Assembly (NCBI RefSeq): GCF_020229735.1
Contig: NZ_CP083455.1
Location: 1,267,001 to 1,331,000, forward strand
From: Deinococcus taeanensis
GTDB lineage: Bacteria > Deinococcota > Deinococci > Deinococcales > Deinococcaceae
Direction of reading: 5' to 3'
Length of the DNA: 64,000 bases
Numbering within the stretch: the stretch's first letter is position 1; each line of letters starts with the position of its first letter. The translations under genes were made by a program, and so were the position numbers. The notes under the pieces are model-generated. The model had not been told where the DNA came from, searched no databases, and saw nothing but the letters and a program-made list of their open reading frames with translations. Shown here one piece after another: positions 49,889 to 59,537 of this stretch.

Positions 49889-50886
49889 CGAACCGTGAAC
49901 CGACCCCTGTCGTGCCGCGCCCCCAGGTGCCGCACCGCGACCTGCTGCAACTGGAGGTGCTGACCGACGAGACGCAGCTTCGTGCGGACATCACGCGCCT
50001 GCGTCTGGAGAGAAATGCCGTGATCCTGGCGCACAACTACCAGCGGCCCGAAGTGCAGCAGATCGCGGACTTCGTGGGCGATTCGCTCGGCCTGTCGCGG
50101 CAGGCGGCCACCACCGACGCGGACGTGATCGTGTTCGCGGGCGTGCATTTCATGGCGGAGACCGCTGCCATCCTCAACCCAGGGAAGACGGTGCTGCTGC
50201 CCGACCTGCGCGCAGGCTGCTCGCTGGCCGACACGCTCACCGCGCAGGGCATCCGGGACTGGAAGGCGCGGCACCCCGGCGGCCTGGTGGTGACGTACGT
50301 GAACACCACCGCAGACGTGAAAGCCGAATCCGACTACTGCGTCACCAGCGGTAACGCCGTGCAGGTCGTTGAGAGCCTCCCGCCGGGCGTGCCGGTCCTG
50401 TTCGCTCCGGACCGCTTCCTGGCGGCGCACGTCATTCGGGTGACCGGCCGGCAGATGGACGTCTGGGACGGGGCGTGTCACGTGCACGAAGCGATCCGCC
50501 CGGAGGACGTGCAGGGCCAGCAGGCCGCGCACCCGGACGCCGAGCTGCTGATTCACCCGGAGTGCGGCTGCTCCAGCAGGATCCTGAATGCCATTCCGGA
50601 CTTGCAGCTGTACTCCACGGAAGGCATGATTCACCGCGCCCGGGCCAGTGCCGCGCAGGAGTTCATTGTCGTGACCGAAACCGGGATGGTCACGCGGCTG
50701 CAGCGCGACGTGCCCGGCAAGACCTTCATTCCTGTGAGCCGCGCCGCGTGCTGCGAGTACATGAAGATGATTACGCTGGAGAACATCCGCGACAGCCTGC
50801 TCACCCTTCAGCCGCGCGTCACCGTTCCGGACGCGATTCGCGAGCAGGCCCTGAAACCCATTGAGCGCATGCTCGCCATCGGGTAG
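49885..50886 (+). CDS. nadA: Quinolinate synthase
   Basis: 333 residues. Condenses iminoaspartate with dihydroxyacetone phosphate. AHNYQRPEVQQIADFVGDSLGLS and FAGVHFMAETA are conserved; the three [4Fe-4S] ligands fit Cys in PDLRAGCSLAD, HPECGCS and AACCEYMK. It starts inside the nadC stop, completing nadB-nadC-nadA. A 14-bp terminator follows. Confidence 0.96.
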
Positions 50887-50894
50887 AGCCGGGA

Positions 50895-50936
50895 GGCGTG
50901 CAGGGACCACGGATCAGACCCGGGTCCCTGCACGCC
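50895..50936. terminator. Terminator between nadA and the MOSC gene
   Basis: Perfect 14-bp stem GGCGTGCAGGGACC / complement with a 14-base loop, between convergent genes. Confidence 0.75.
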
Positions 50937-50964
50937 ATTCACCGGGCCGGGGGGAGGTCCGCCC

Positions 50965-51612
50965 CTATGCCAGCAGGTCGCGCACGGTGCCGCGCAGGCG
51001 CTCAGCCAGCGGGAACTGCAGGTACCCTTCCAGGGTCGCGCGGTCCGGCCTGGCCCCGAGGCCCAGGTCGAACAGCTCACCCAGCGTGGGTGACCCGGCG
51101 GGCGCGGACGCCACGCTGACCGGGTCGCCCGCCCCAAGCGTGCCGCTGGTCAGCACCCGCAGGTACGCGCCCGGCCGCCGCCCCTGCGCAAAGCGCCTGA
51201 CAAAAGTGTCATCCTGCAGGCGCGCGGCGAGCGTAGCGCACGGAATGCGGGGCGCGGTCACCTCCAGCGTCACGTTGCCGTCCGGCCCATGCACGGTCAG
51301 ACGGTCCCCGACACGCAGCGCGGCGGAGTCCAGACCGCTGAGCACCAGGTTCTCCCCAAACGTGCCCGGAACCGGCAGCGCACCAAAATAGTCGGCCCAG
51401 CAGGCATAATCGGGAACTGTGTACGCGTACACCGCCTGGTCCGGGCCGCCGTGGTACTGGCGGTTCAGGACGTGATCGCCGTCCAGGCCAGCCGGGGTGA
51501 CCGGCACGCGCAAAGGCACGGCACGCTTGTCGATGCCGGTCACGGTCTCGCGTGTCCCGACAGACAGGGCGGCAGGCTGACCGACACACACGGCCGTGAG
51601 GAGAAGCTGCAT
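50965..51612 (-). CDS. MOSC-domain protein (YiiM-like)
   Basis: 215 residues. The MOSC core reads [23 protein letters not shown], then [33 protein letters not shown] and [13 protein letters not shown], where the Cys is the conserved ligand of molybdopterin-type cofactors. YiiM proteins reduce N-hydroxylated bases and metabolites such as 6-hydroxylaminopurine. The start at 51612 matches the family N-terminus. Confidence 0.88.
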   Translation of the reverse strand: MQLLLTAVCVGQPAALSVGTRETVTGIDKRAVPLRVPVTPAGLDGDHVLNRQYHGGPDQAVYAYTVPDYACWADYFGALPVPGTFGENLVLSGLDSAALRVGDRLTVHGPDGNVTLEVTAPRIPCATLAARLQDDTFVRRFAQGRRPGAYLRVLTSGTLGAGDPVSVASAPAGSPTLGELFDLGLGARPDRATLEGYLQFPLAERLRGTVRDLLA

Positions 51613-51673
51613 GCCGGCAGCGTAGCAGCCGACGTGACGGGCGTCCTCGTGTGCGGCGCGCCGGTGTGCTGGA

Positions 51674-52117
51674 ATGCGGAGCGTGACTGCGCCCGCCCAC
51701 CGCCCTGATCCTGCCCTGGCCGAATCCGGCCGCGTGCCGACCCTGGCTGTTCTGTGCACCCTGTTCATGCTGACCGTCCTGCCGTCCCTTGCGGGTCTGG
51801 TGCAGGGGCAGATGACCGGCACGGCGCGGCAGCTCGTGTATGCCTGCGGCACGGCGTTCCTGCTGCACATGGTGTGGCGCGGCAGCATCTGGGCGTGGCG
51901 CCTGACCATCAGTTTCGGAATGCTGGCCGGCCTGCTGGTGTTCGTGGTGGGCATGCTGGCCGGCAGCGCGTCCTGGCGCGGCTGGCTGGTCAGTGCCGCG
52001 GGCGTCGGGTACCTGCTGCTGTGCACGGCCCTTGTGGGCACACCCGGCATCCGCGCGTTCCTGGATGCCCGCTGGGCGCAGCGCAGCGGGCGCCACGGCG
52101 GCCGGAGACAGCCGTGA
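51674..52117 (+). CDS. Membrane protein of unknown function
   Basis: 147 residues (144 if GTG 51683 is used). Four hydrophobic segments: [57 protein letters not shown] and [18 protein letters not shown], with a basic tail. The stop overlaps the GTG start of the RNHCP gene by 4 bases. No family recognised. Confidence 0.65.
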   Translation: MRSVTAPAHRPDPALAESGRVPTLAVLCTLFMLTVLPSLAGLVQGQMTGTARQLVYACGTAFLLHMVWRGSIWAWRLTISFGMLAGLLVFVVGMLAGSASWRGWLVSAAGVGYLLLCTALVGTPGIRAFLDARWAQRSGRHGGRRQP

Positions 52118-52458
52118 GCGGCGAGCGGCGCTTCACGGTGCAGGGCACGAACAACGCGTTCACGTGTGGACACTGCGGCGCGCCAGTGCAGCCGCTGCGT
52201 AACGGCTCGGTTCGCAACCACTGCCCGGTGTGCCTGCACAGCAAGCACGTGGACGTGCTGCCCGGCGACCGGGCCTGCGACTGTCACGGCCTGATGGAAC
52301 CCGTGGAGGTCGACCAGAGCGGCAAGAAGGGCTGGGTGATCGTGCACCGCTGCCAGCGCTGCGGGTTCACGGGCCGTAACCGCGCCGCGCTGGACGACCC
52401 GGACCAGCCCGACGACTGGAACGCCCTGGTCGCCCTCAGCGCCCGCCGGCGGGACTGA
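52114..52458 (+). CDS. RNHCP-domain zinc protein
   Basis: 114 residues, GTG start inside the preceding stop codon. Four cysteine pairs or knuckles are visible: [22 protein letters not shown] and HRCQRCGF; the RNHCP sequence itself is the name-giving motif of this domain. It should bind two zinc ions. Function unknown in all organisms; nucleic-acid binding is plausible. Confidence 0.88.
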   Translation: MSGERRFTVQGTNNAFTCGHCGAPVQPLRNGSVRNHCPVCLHSKHVDVLPGDRACDCHGLMEPVEVDQSGKKGWVIVHRCQRCGFTGRNRAALDDPDQPDDWNALVALSARRRD

Positions 52459-52517
52459 CCACCCGAGGTTGGACGGCCCGCCCGGACCGGAAGAGGCAGC
52501 ACGGTATCCTGCCGGGT

Positions 52518-52691
52518 ATGGCTTTGTGGCTTCTGTTTGGTTTCATTCTGCTCAGCGCGACCCTCATTCTGGCCTTGACGTTCGGACCGCTGCGCGCCGC
52601 CGGAAACGTGCAGGCCATCCGCATGGTGGCCTTCGTGCAGTACGCCGCGGCGCTGCTGCTGCTGGGTGCCCGCCTGGCCGGGAAAGCGTGA
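52518..52691 (+). CDS. Small two-helix membrane protein
   Basis: 57 residues: [24 protein letters not shown], a short basic turn, then [27 protein letters not shown] lies 7 bases before the ATG (leaderless). Its stop overlaps the GTG start of the MBL gene by 4 bases, which strongly supports that it is a real, translated gene. Function unknown. Confidence 0.65.
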   Translation: MALWLLFGFILLSATLILALTFGPLRAAGNVQAIRMVAFVQYAAALLLLGARLAGKA

Positions 52692-53599
52692 GCGCCGGCG
52701 TGCACACCCTGGACCTGAACTTCCAGGGAACGCCCGGCGTGATCGCCGTGAGTGTGTTCGACACCGGAGACGGACTGGCCGTCGTGGATCCCGGACCGGG
52801 CAGCACCCTGGCCACCCTCAAGGCCGGGCTCAACGCCCTCGGCGCTGGGCTCGCAGACGTCCGGCACGTGCTGCTGACGCACATCCACTTCGATCATGCG
52901 GGCGCGGCCGGCACGCTCCTCACGCAGGTACCGGCCGCCCGCGCCTACGTGCACGAGCGCGGCGCCGCCCACCTCACCCGCCCGGAACGGCTCGTGGCGA
53001 GCGCCACCCAGATCTACGGAGATCAGATGGACCGCCTGTGGGGCGCCATGACGCCCGTCGCCCCGGACCGCCTCCTCCCCCTGAGCGGCGGCGAGACACT
53101 CCGCCTGGGCAACCGGGACGTGCAGGTGCACTACACACCCGGACACGCGGTGCATCACGTGTCCTACCACGCCGGGGACGACCTCTTCCTGGGGGACGTG
53201 GGCGGCATCCGCCTGGACGCCGACCAGACCCCCCGCGCCCCCACCCCCCCGCCCGACATCAACCTGAGCGCGTGGCGGGACAGCCTGGACCGCCTGGAAC
53301 AGCTCCCCGCCCGCACGCTCCACCTCACGCACTTCGGCGCGTACCCCAACACCCCCGCGCACTGGGCGGGCCTGAGAACCACCATGACCGTCGACGCGCA
53401 ACGTATCCTCACCGGCCTGGACGCCGGACAAGACCCGGAGGCCCTGACCGCCGCCTTCACTGGAGACCTCATGCGCGACCTGCACGCTGAACACCCCGAC
53501 CTGCCCGCCCGCTACGAGTTCGCCTGCCCCCCCTGGATGAGCGTTCAGGGCCTCATCCGCTACTGGCGGCGCGAAGCGGCCCGCGGAGAACAGCGCTGA
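52688..53599 (+). CDS. Metallo-beta-lactamase-fold hydrolase
   Basis: 303 residues, GTG start. The zinc motif is LLTHIHFDHAGAAG (HxHxDH); later ligands lie in HYTPGHAVHHVSYH, FLGDVGGIRL (Asp) and LHLTHFGAYPNT. The C-terminal extension contains ARYEFACPPWMSVQGLIRYWRRE. This is the glyoxalase II/hydroxyacylglutathione-hydrolase-like branch of broad specificity. The stop overlaps the purD start by one base (TGATG). Confidence 0.88.
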   Translation: MSAGVHTLDLNFQGTPGVIAVSVFDTGDGLAVVDPGPGSTLATLKAGLNALGAGLADVRHVLLTHIHFDHAGAAGTLLTQVPAARAYVHERGAAHLTRPERLVASATQIYGDQMDRLWGAMTPVAPDRLLPLSGGETLRLGNRDVQVHYTPGHAVHHVSYHAGDDLFLGDVGGIRLDADQTPRAPTPPPDINLSAWRDSLDRLEQLPARTLHLTHFGAYPNTPAHWAGLRTTMTVDAQRILTGLDAGQDPEALTAAFTGDLMRDLHAEHPDLPARYEFACPPWMSVQGLIRYWRREAARGEQR

Positions 53600-54846
53600 T
53601 GCGGGTTCTCGTGATTGGCGGCGGCGGCCGCGAGCACGCCATCGTACACGCCTGCGCCCGGGCAGGCCATGAGGTGCTGTGCACGCCCGGCAACCCCGGC
53701 ATCGCGCAGATCGCGCGCATCATTCCGTCTGCACAGGACGCGGCAAGTCTCGCCCGGCTGGCCCAGCAGGAAAGCGCAGACGTGGTCATCGTGGGTCCCG
53801 AAGCGTACCTGGCCGCCGGAGTCGTGGACGAGTGCGCGGTCCTCGGCATTCCGGCGTTCGGACCCACCCGCGCCGCCAGCCGCCTGGAAGGCGACAAGGC
53901 CTGGAGCAAAGCATTCATGCACCGCCACGGCATTCCCACAGCCGCGCACCACACATTCAGCAGAATGGACGACGCGCGCACCCACGTGCAGCGGCTCACG
54001 CCACCCATCGTGGTCAAGGACGCCGGCCTGAAAGCCGGAAAAGGCGTCACCATCGCCCACACCACCCAGGACGCCGAGGCCGCGCTGCTCGATATCTTCA
54101 CGCAGGACGGCGCGCAGGCCGTCATCGAGGACTTCATGACCGGTCATGAAGTCACCGTGCTGGCCCTGACAGACGGAGAACGCTACGCCCTGACCCCCCC
54201 CAGCCAGGACCACAAGACCATCAACGAGGGCGACACAGGCCCCATGACCGGCGGCATGGGCGTCATCTGCCCCTTCCCGCTCAGCGACGAGCAGCTCAGC
54301 ACCATCCGCCAGACCATCATCGAACCTACCCTGCGCGGCATGCGCGCAGACGGCCACCCGTTCCAGGGTGTGCTGTACGCCGGCCTCATGCTCACCCCCA
54401 ACGGCCCGAAAGTCGTGGAGTTCAACGCCCGCTTCGGCGACCCGGAAGCCGAGGCGGTGCTGCCTCTGCTCGACAGTGATCTTGCCCAGCACGCCCTGGA
54501 CGCCGCCCGCGGCACCCTGAACCCCACAGACGTTCAGTTCCGCACCGCCGCCAGTGCCACGATCATCCTCGCAGCGCCCGGCTACCCCGCTGAACCCCAG
54601 AAGGGCATTCCTCTGAGCCTCCCCGAACCAGGACCGGACGAGGTGATCTACCACGCAGGCACCACCGGCAGCCACGCGGGCCTCGTCAGCAGCGGCGGCC
54701 GCGTGCTGGCCATCACCGCCGTGGCGTCCACGCTGAACGCCGCGCTGGGCCGCGCGTACGCACTGGCAGAACGCACCGACTTCCCCGGCGCACAGCTCCG
54801 GCGTGACATCGGCGCGAGGATCGGCGCGGTACCCGACCCCGTTTGA
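53599..54846 (+). CDS. purD: Phosphoribosylamine-glycine ligase
   Basis: 415 residues, ATP-grasp enzyme of purine synthesis step 2 (GAR synthetase). RVLVIGGGGREHAIVHA opens the N domain; GPEAYLAAGVVDEC, GPTRAASRLEGDKAWSKAFM, VVKDAGLKAGKGVTIA, DHKTINEGDTGPMTGGMG and VVEFNARFGDPEAEAVLPLL are the family signatures. It follows the MBL gene with a one-base overlap and ends 42 bases before the tRNA gene. Confidence 0.96.
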   Translation: MRVLVIGGGGREHAIVHACARAGHEVLCTPGNPGIAQIARIIPSAQDAASLARLAQQESADVVIVGPEAYLAAGVVDECAVLGIPAFGPTRAASRLEGDKAWSKAFMHRHGIPTAAHHTFSRMDDARTHVQRLTPPIVVKDAGLKAGKGVTIAHTTQDAEAALLDIFTQDGAQAVIEDFMTGHEVTVLALTDGERYALTPPSQDHKTINEGDTGPMTGGMGVICPFPLSDEQLSTIRQTIIEPTLRGMRADGHPFQGVLYAGLMLTPNGPKVVEFNARFGDPEAEAVLPLLDSDLAQHALDAARGTLNPTDVQFRTAASATIILAAPGYPAEPQKGIPLSLPEPGPDEVIYHAGTTGSHAGLVSSGGRVLAITAVASTLNAALGRAYALAERTDFPGAQLRRDIGARIGAVPDPV

Positions 54847-54888
54847 CCGCGGTACCCGCAGGCGCTACCATTCGCTCCGCACCCCCGC

Positions 54889-54970
<82 letters not shown>

Positions 54971-54974
54971 CCTC

Positions 54975-55007
54975 GACCAGTTCCGTTTAGACGGAGCTGG
55001 TCCTTTT
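54975..55007 (+). terminator. Terminator of the tRNA-Leu gene
   Basis: 12-bp stem GACCAGTTCCGT / ACGGAGCTGGTC (one G-T pair), loop TTAG, followed by CTTTTT. Confidence 0.85.
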
Positions 55008-55008
55008 T

Positions 55009-55496
55009 GTCCATACTGGATGCCTGACCTGGCCCGCTGCCTTCCCGCGACTGGCTTCCCAGGGGCGCAGCGTGAGTATGGAAGTGACCTCTCCCCTTCG
55101 TGGTTGCCTTCGTCCGGGTACGACTCCCACCCTGCTCTAGATGCTGCCTGAGCCGGGTGACGTAGCCTCTCAGTTAAACCTTGCCGTAGCCGAGTGATCC
55201 AGGTGACGTGTGCAGAGTCCAAGAAGTAGTGCTTCACCAAGGCTGATCAGACGGCCGGTCTGCAGCCAGCCCTGTGCTGAATTCTCACGCGCCAACATAG
55301 GATCTCAAGGCGCGTCTCAGCCCCAAAGACGCTGGAAAAGTGTCTTTTGGCGTGTCAGCGAGCTGTAGCCGCCCTTCCTTAAGATGGAGTGATGCTTCAT
55401 TGTCGTGCCGGAACACGCGTGAGGCGAGTGTTTATGCCGGGTACCCCCAGCGGGGCAGCATGCACGTGTCCATGACGCCTGTTTTATCTTGTCTTC
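55009..55496. other. Non-coding, decayed stretch in the island
   Basis: No convincing gene. A 93-residue minus-strand frame (54959-55240) overlaps the tRNA terminator and looks spurious. A short inverted repeat CCAAAGAC / GTCTTTTGG lies near 55321-55350. Confidence 0.4.
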
Positions 55497-55706
55497 ATGT
55501 CAACACCGCTGGTGTATGTGACCGTAACAGACCTCAAGACCAATAGCCTGATTCGTCGACTGGGGCCCTATGCAGATGCAGGCGCTGCCCAGCGTGCCGT
55601 GCCAACATTCACCGGAGAGAACGTGACATGGAAACGCGGTCAGGACGCCTGGCTCGCTCAACAGCACCCACTTTCATACCACGTCCCAGCAGAAGTACAC
55701 GGTTAA
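55497..55706 (+). CDS. Small hypothetical protein in the island (tentative)
   Basis: 69 residues: STPLVYVTVTDLKTNSLIRR, then LGPYADAGAAQRAV and FTGENVTWKRGQDAWLAQQHP. It has a plausible strand-helix-strand pattern and reads like a real polypeptide, unlike most frames here. No Shine-Dalgarno sequence and no recognised family. Confidence 0.4.
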   Translation: MSTPLVYVTVTDLKTNSLIRRLGPYADAGAAQRAVPTFTGENVTWKRGQDAWLAQQHPLSYHVPAEVHG

Positions 55707-56196
55707 GTGCGGTGAGTCACCACGCACCCGTTCTATCAGAGAAATGCAGGCGTATTGGGGGTCTCAGAGTTTTTTCTGATCGTCCTATCTCAGGCTTCTT
55801 CTCCCTCTAAAGACTCGAAGCAGCTGCAATGCTTAAAAGGGTAAAGCAGTCTACTACAATGAGGAAAGCAGGATATGTTTTGCGCCTACGAATTGTAGTC
55901 CTGGATAACGGGTGAGTGGATTTTTTCGGGAGAAATAAATACTCCTGTGTCTTGGTCCTCTTGACTCATCCCTACGTTCTTACGATAAGAACGGCTGGAT
56001 TTCAGATATTTTTGTTTAGGAATCATTTTTCACCAACTCTTGAGGTGGAAACTTTTCACGTTTTATTTGAGACAGTCTCGCTAAAGAGTGTCCTAACCTG
56101 ACGGCCTGGATTGTCTCAGGGGCACTACGTTCGATCGTCGTAATGCGCGGACACTAATTTGGGCAGACCTGGAGCACACCCGGGGTAGGGTAAGGA
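55707..56196. other. AT-rich non-coding stretch in the island
   Basis: The most AT-rich 400 bases of the window. No credible gene. A partial relative of the tripartite repeat, GTGGAAACTTTTCAC (56045-56059), lies here without the third half-site. Confidence 0.4.
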
Positions 56197-56397
56197 ATGG
56201 ACGCAAACCGAGTCGCAATGGCAACAGCCGATCACCTGTTTCGGCTCTATATCATGATGTTCTCTGCGATCAGCACGAAAGAAGAATCGATTTCTTCAGC
56301 AGGTGCGGCTGTGGAGAGCTACCTGGTGGAGTGTGGCATGTCCCATCAGGAGGCTGTGCGACTTCGGGACGAGATTATGCTGTCGCACGGCAGTTGA
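56197..56397 (+). CDS. Small hypothetical protein in the island (tentative)
   Basis: 66 residues, DANRVAMATADHLFRLYIMM, then AVESYLVECGMSHQEAVRLRDEIM, predicted helical. GTAAGGA stands directly before the ATG. Codon usage is less GC3-biased than in the flanks, as elsewhere in the island. Family not recognised. Confidence 0.4.
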   Translation: MDANRVAMATADHLFRLYIMMFSAISTKEESISSAGAAVESYLVECGMSHQEAVRLRDEIMLSHGS

Positions 56398-57054
56398 TCC
56401 ATGAAATGCCCAGACGGCTGGGGCGTTCGTGGGGCTCATGTCGTTGGGCATGCTGAGCCTACAGCGACGAGGGATCTTCAATACCGGCGGGACTGGAAAG
56501 GGCTGCCCAGCGGACCGCTGGACAGCGCTGGTTACAGATCGAGACTTCTTTGGCCCTGACGGGATGCAGTTCCCGCGCCGCAAGGAAAGAATGAGAGCTT
56601 TCCGCATCAGGAAAAACCCCATGCTCGATGAACTGTATACAAGCGAAGGGCTCGCGAAATCGCCGGGCCGGTGCCGTCCCAGAAATGATGAACAAAACAG
56701 CTGTGTCTGGCGAGATCACTCGGGGGTCTGACGGCGACCACCCGCGGTTGACCTGAGCAAGATCGTTCAGGAACCCATTGATATCAGCTCCGCTGGTCCG
56801 TGGCCTGCTGCGGATTGAAGTTTGCCTCGCACGGCTGTGAACACCTTCAGATTGTCCTCCGCTGGCAACGTGCCCGAGCCTCCTTGCGGGACCATTTCTA
56901 GTACCAGAACGTTCAGCAAGCCAGCTTGCCGCCCATTGAAGACTTGGAGTGACGTGAGGAACTCCGGTTATGTAAAGCCGGCGCCTCTTTAGGGTGGTCG
57001 AGACGTGTCCCTATGTGCGGCAACAGGGTTCTGAGAGTGGCTCACAATGAACGT
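56398..57054. other. Decayed stretch in the island, no gene supported
   Basis: Open frames exist on both strands (for example 56429-56731 plus and 56459-56719 minus) but overlap one another, lack ribosome sites and resemble nothing known. Confidence 0.4.
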
Positions 57055-57294
57055 ATGACGTGCCGAGAAGAAGTCCTGGCGGCTGCCCGCATTCTGACCC
57101 CGCAGCATGCAGACGGAACGTTTTCGGTTCAGGACATTGTGTCGGCCATGCGGCAGAAGGGCACCCTCCACCTGGATACGGTCATCCGGCGTCACGTGAA
57201 CATGGAGATGTGCGCGAATGCGACGGGTGCGCGGGCCGGGAAGTATAAGGACCTGGAGCGTGTCGCGCGAGGTCGCTACCGGTTGCTGCCGTGA
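57055..57294 (+). CDS. DUF7669-like small protein
   Basis: 79 residues: CREEVLAAARILTPQHADGTFSVQDIVSAMRQKGTLHLDTVIRRHVNMEMCANATGARAGKYKDLERVARGRYRL. The pattern 'DGTF..QDIV..MR.KGT....T.IR.HV...MCAN......KY.DLERV.RG.YRL' fits the DUF7669-type winged-helix domain found alone or fused to restriction and other mobile-element proteins. It is the only well-preserved gene of the island. The family call is from memory of the pattern. Confidence 0.6.
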   Translation: MTCREEVLAAARILTPQHADGTFSVQDIVSAMRQKGTLHLDTVIRRHVNMEMCANATGARAGKYKDLERVARGRYRLLP

Positions 57295-57577
57295 AGGCGA
57301 GCCCGGCGATGCTCGCGAAAGCGTGAGTTGCGAGACCATCTCTATCAACATGTGGACCCTTTATCGTCGGTGGAAAGTGTCAGGTTTTTGCCCGCTGCTT
57401 TTGGAAGCCGGGCTCAACCGGGCTCGGTATTCACGACCGGCGCTGGGGGTTCATGGGCCGTGCATCCTGCGCCCTGGTTTCCTGGCCTTCCTCAGTGCTC
57501 CGGGTGGTGTCCCAGCCATTGACGGCGCGTCCCTGGACGTCACCCTCTCAAGGCTGTAGTCGTCAAGCTTTTATGGG
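57295..57577. other. Decayed stretch between the DUF7669 gene and the integrase remnant
   Basis: Short frames on the plus strand without recognisable similarity; probably where the N-terminal part of the integrase was lost. Confidence 0.35.
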
Positions 57578-57968
57578 TTGAAAGAACGTCTTGAGCTGGA
57601 GCGCCGCGGTGCTGGGCGGCGCTGAGGCCTGGCAGGACCATGACTTGATCTCCCCCGGTCTGAACGGGGAACCGCTGATGTTCTGGCGGATCGACGGTCA
57701 TTGGCCTGCCCTGCGTGACAGTTGCGACGTCTCCCCTGTTCGGTTCCACAACCCGGGGCTAAGGTGTGCCTTCCTGGCCATCACCAGCGGCATGGATGTC
57801 CGCATGCTCGCCGAGCGCCTGGTTCATGCGGACATCACCCTGAAGGTCTGCGGTCAAGTGCTCACCAGGCGATGCCGCCGGGTCGCCAGCGGCCTGGGCA
57901 GTCTGCTCACCACCGCCGGGGAGATCTCCACGTCTCCTGCAACCCGGACAACCCTGGACAGCAGCTGA
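57578..57968 (+). pseudogene. Remnant of a phage-type tyrosine integrase (C-terminal domain)
   Basis: Two frames hold pieces of one integrase: LKERLELERRGAG (57578 onward) and, after a frameshift at about 57615, AEAWQDHDLISPGLNGEPL, VRFHNPGLRCAFLAITSGMDVRMLAERLVHADITLKVCGQVL. These match the integrase pattern 'WQDHDLVFP..G.PL', 'IRFHDLRHTHATL', 'SG.DVK.VSERLGHA...LTL.TYGHVL'. The nucleophilic Tyr position reads Cys, the HDLRH box is disturbed, and the catalytic Arg I domain is missing. It lies 50-110 bases from the degenerate tRNA copy, as an integrase should lie next to its attachment site. Confidence 0.65.
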
Positions 57969-58021
57969 TGAGCAAGCCTGCTGGGATACCACCGCGGCCC
58001 GGGAGTGGATGCGGCCGCGCC

Positions 58022-58069
58022 GACTGAGCATTGAGCAAGACTCTGTAGGGTTCGGGTTCCCTGACCGGT
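58022..58069 (+). repeat. Degenerate copy of the tRNA-Leu 3' half (candidate att site)
   Basis: The last part, from GTAGGG to ACCGG, matches the tRNA-Leu T arm and acceptor at 21 of 25 positions with one deleted G; upstream, GACT, AT, GAGC and other positions of the anticodon arm also align. The T loop is 8 instead of 7 bases, so it is not a functional tRNA. Confidence 0.55.
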
Positions 58070-58163
58070 CCGCGGGGCGTTCGGACCTGTCTGAAGTGGG
58101 TGCTGCTGGTGTGCCCATGCTGTGGGGGGGGCGTTAACGGGGGCGGGCTTACCCAGGTGGCCG

Positions 58164-59537
58164 TTAGAGGTTCGCGCCGCGGGCGCGCATCTCGCACTGC
58201 AGGGCGCCTACATCCACGGACCGGACGGTGCCGCCGTGATCGCGGGCGGCCCAGGCGGCCGCGATGCCGGCCGCTTCACCCATGGTGTGGCAGTTCTGCT
58301 GCACGCGGATGCTGGACTGCGCTTCGAAGGTGCTGCTGGCGGCGCGGCCGGGAACCAGCAGGTTCGTGATCCGCTGGGGGATCAGGCAGCGGTAGGGGAT
58401 GTCATGGTACGCGTCGGGCGCGAAGTAGGGGGCGGTGCCGTCGCGTTCGTGCAGGAGCCGGGCTCCACCTTTGACGCTGTGAATGTCCACCGGGTAGTGG
58501 TTGCGGCAGATGCTGTCCTCAAAGCGGGCGCAGTCGAGGATGTCCGTGAGTGTGAGGACGTAGTCGCCGGTGATCCGGCGCGTTTCGCGTACCCCCACCA
58601 TGGGGGCCACCACGCCGACCACGGCGTCCTCGCAGCCGGGAAGGTAGGTCCGGCAGAAGCTGGTCAGGCGCGTGATGGCCTGCCGGCCGTCGAGTTGAGC
58701 GGCGCTGAGGTGCCAGGGGTCGGTGCCGTCGTGCAGGTCGGCGCGGATGCGGGGGCAGTTGAAACTCAGTTCGCCCGGGCGGCCGGGTACGCTGAAGGCC
58801 TGGAAGTAGTCGCCGTCGCGCTCAAGCAGCACGCCCTCCTGAACGGCGCGGCGGAAGAGGGGTTCCAGTGTGCTGCGGCGGTCCCACACCATCCAGAAAT
58901 GCAGGAAGTTCTCGCTGTCCTGCCGCTGGCCCTGGGCGCCGAGGTAGTCGCGCAGGCGGGCGGTGTTCACGCCGGCAAGCGTGAAGCGCAGGCTCATGGC
59001 CTGGTGGAGGCCGTCCGCGTCCCCACCGGCCGTGGGGGCGCCGGCGAGCGCGGCGACGTCTGCGTCCCCGGTGGCATCGATGAACGTGCGGGCGTGCAGG
59101 CGTTGCAGGCCGCCCTTGTTGTGCACGATCAGGCTGGTGATGTGCCCGCCGGTCACCTCGGGCTGCACGACGTGCGTGTGAAACAGCGCTTCGCCGCCAG
59201 CGCCGAGCAGCAGGTCGTCCAGCACGAATTTCAGCCCTTCGGGGTTGAACCAGTTGTCGTTGCCGTTCGCGTCGACCGCGCCGTCGCCGCGTTGCCGGAG
59301 CCGTGCCTTGAGTTCGTCGGTGAGGCCGCGGTTGAGGTTCTGCCCGGCGGAGACGTTGCGCATGAGCGGCGTGACCCAGGCGTTCGTGCCGGTGCCGCCG
59401 AGGCTGCCCTGCGCTTCGACGATCAGGACGCGCGCACCGGTGCGGGCGGCGGCGATGCCGGCGATGGCGCCGGCGGTCCCGCCGCCCGCGACCAGGACGT
59501 CCCATTCCCGTTCGACGGACCGGACGGTGAGGGTCAC
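58164..59537 (-). CDS. FAD-dependent oxidoreductase (FAD_oxidored family)
   Basis: 457 residues, GTG start at 59537 inside the Nudix stop. N-terminal dinucleotide motif DVLVAGGGTAGAIAGIAAARTGARVLIVE, GSLGGTGTNAWVTP, RTFIDATGDADVAALAGAP, then VGVRETRRITGDYVLT and the C-terminal RAASSTFEAQSSIRVQQNCHTMGEAAGIAAAWA, which closes the FAD site. This is the pfam12831-type group often encoded with sugar transport genes. The operon with two sugar-type permeases suggests oxidation of an imported carbohydrate-like compound. Confidence 0.85.
   Translation of the reverse strand: MTLTVRSVEREWDVLVAGGGTAGAIAGIAAARTGARVLIVEAQGSLGGTGTNAWVTPLMRNVSAGQNLNRGLTDELKARLRQRGDGAVDANGNDNWFNPEGLKFVLDDLLLGAGGEALFHTHVVQPEVTGGHITSLIVHNKGGLQRLHARTFIDATGDADVAALAGAPTAGGDADGLHQAMSLRFTLAGVNTARLRDYLGAQGQRQDSENFLHFWMVWDRRSTLEPLFRRAVQEGVLLERDGDYFQAFSVPGRPGELSFNCPRIRADLHDGTDPWHLSAAQLDGRQAITRLTSFCRTYLPGCEDAVVGVVAPMVGVRETRRITGDYVLTLTDILDCARFEDSICRNHYPVDIHSVKGGARLLHERDGTAPYFAPDAYHDIPYRCLIPQRITNLLVPGRAASSTFEAQSSIRVQQNCHTMGEAAGIAAAWAARDHGGTVRSVDVGALQCEMRARGANL

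Larger units (their letters stand above)
54971..58069. mobile_element. Decayed integrative element at tRNA-Leu
   Basis: About 3.1 kb between the tRNA-Leu gene and a degenerate copy of its 3' half. The stretch is clearly poorer in GC than the flanks, has almost no coherent long frames, and contains a DUF7669-like gene, two doubtful small genes and a frameshifted integrase C-terminus next to the right end. This is the layout of a genomic island integrated into a tRNA gene that has since decayed. The age is unknown, but the right attachment copy has clearly drifted. Confidence 0.6.

Noticed and set aside
56429..56731. 100-residue plus-strand frame and the opposing 86-residue minus-strand frame in the island
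   Set aside because: They overlap on opposite strands, neither has coherent domain features, and the region looks decayed.
58022..58069. A second functional tRNA gene
   Set aside because: T loop is one base too long, and acceptor and anticodon stems do not pair; it is kept only as a degenerate repeat.
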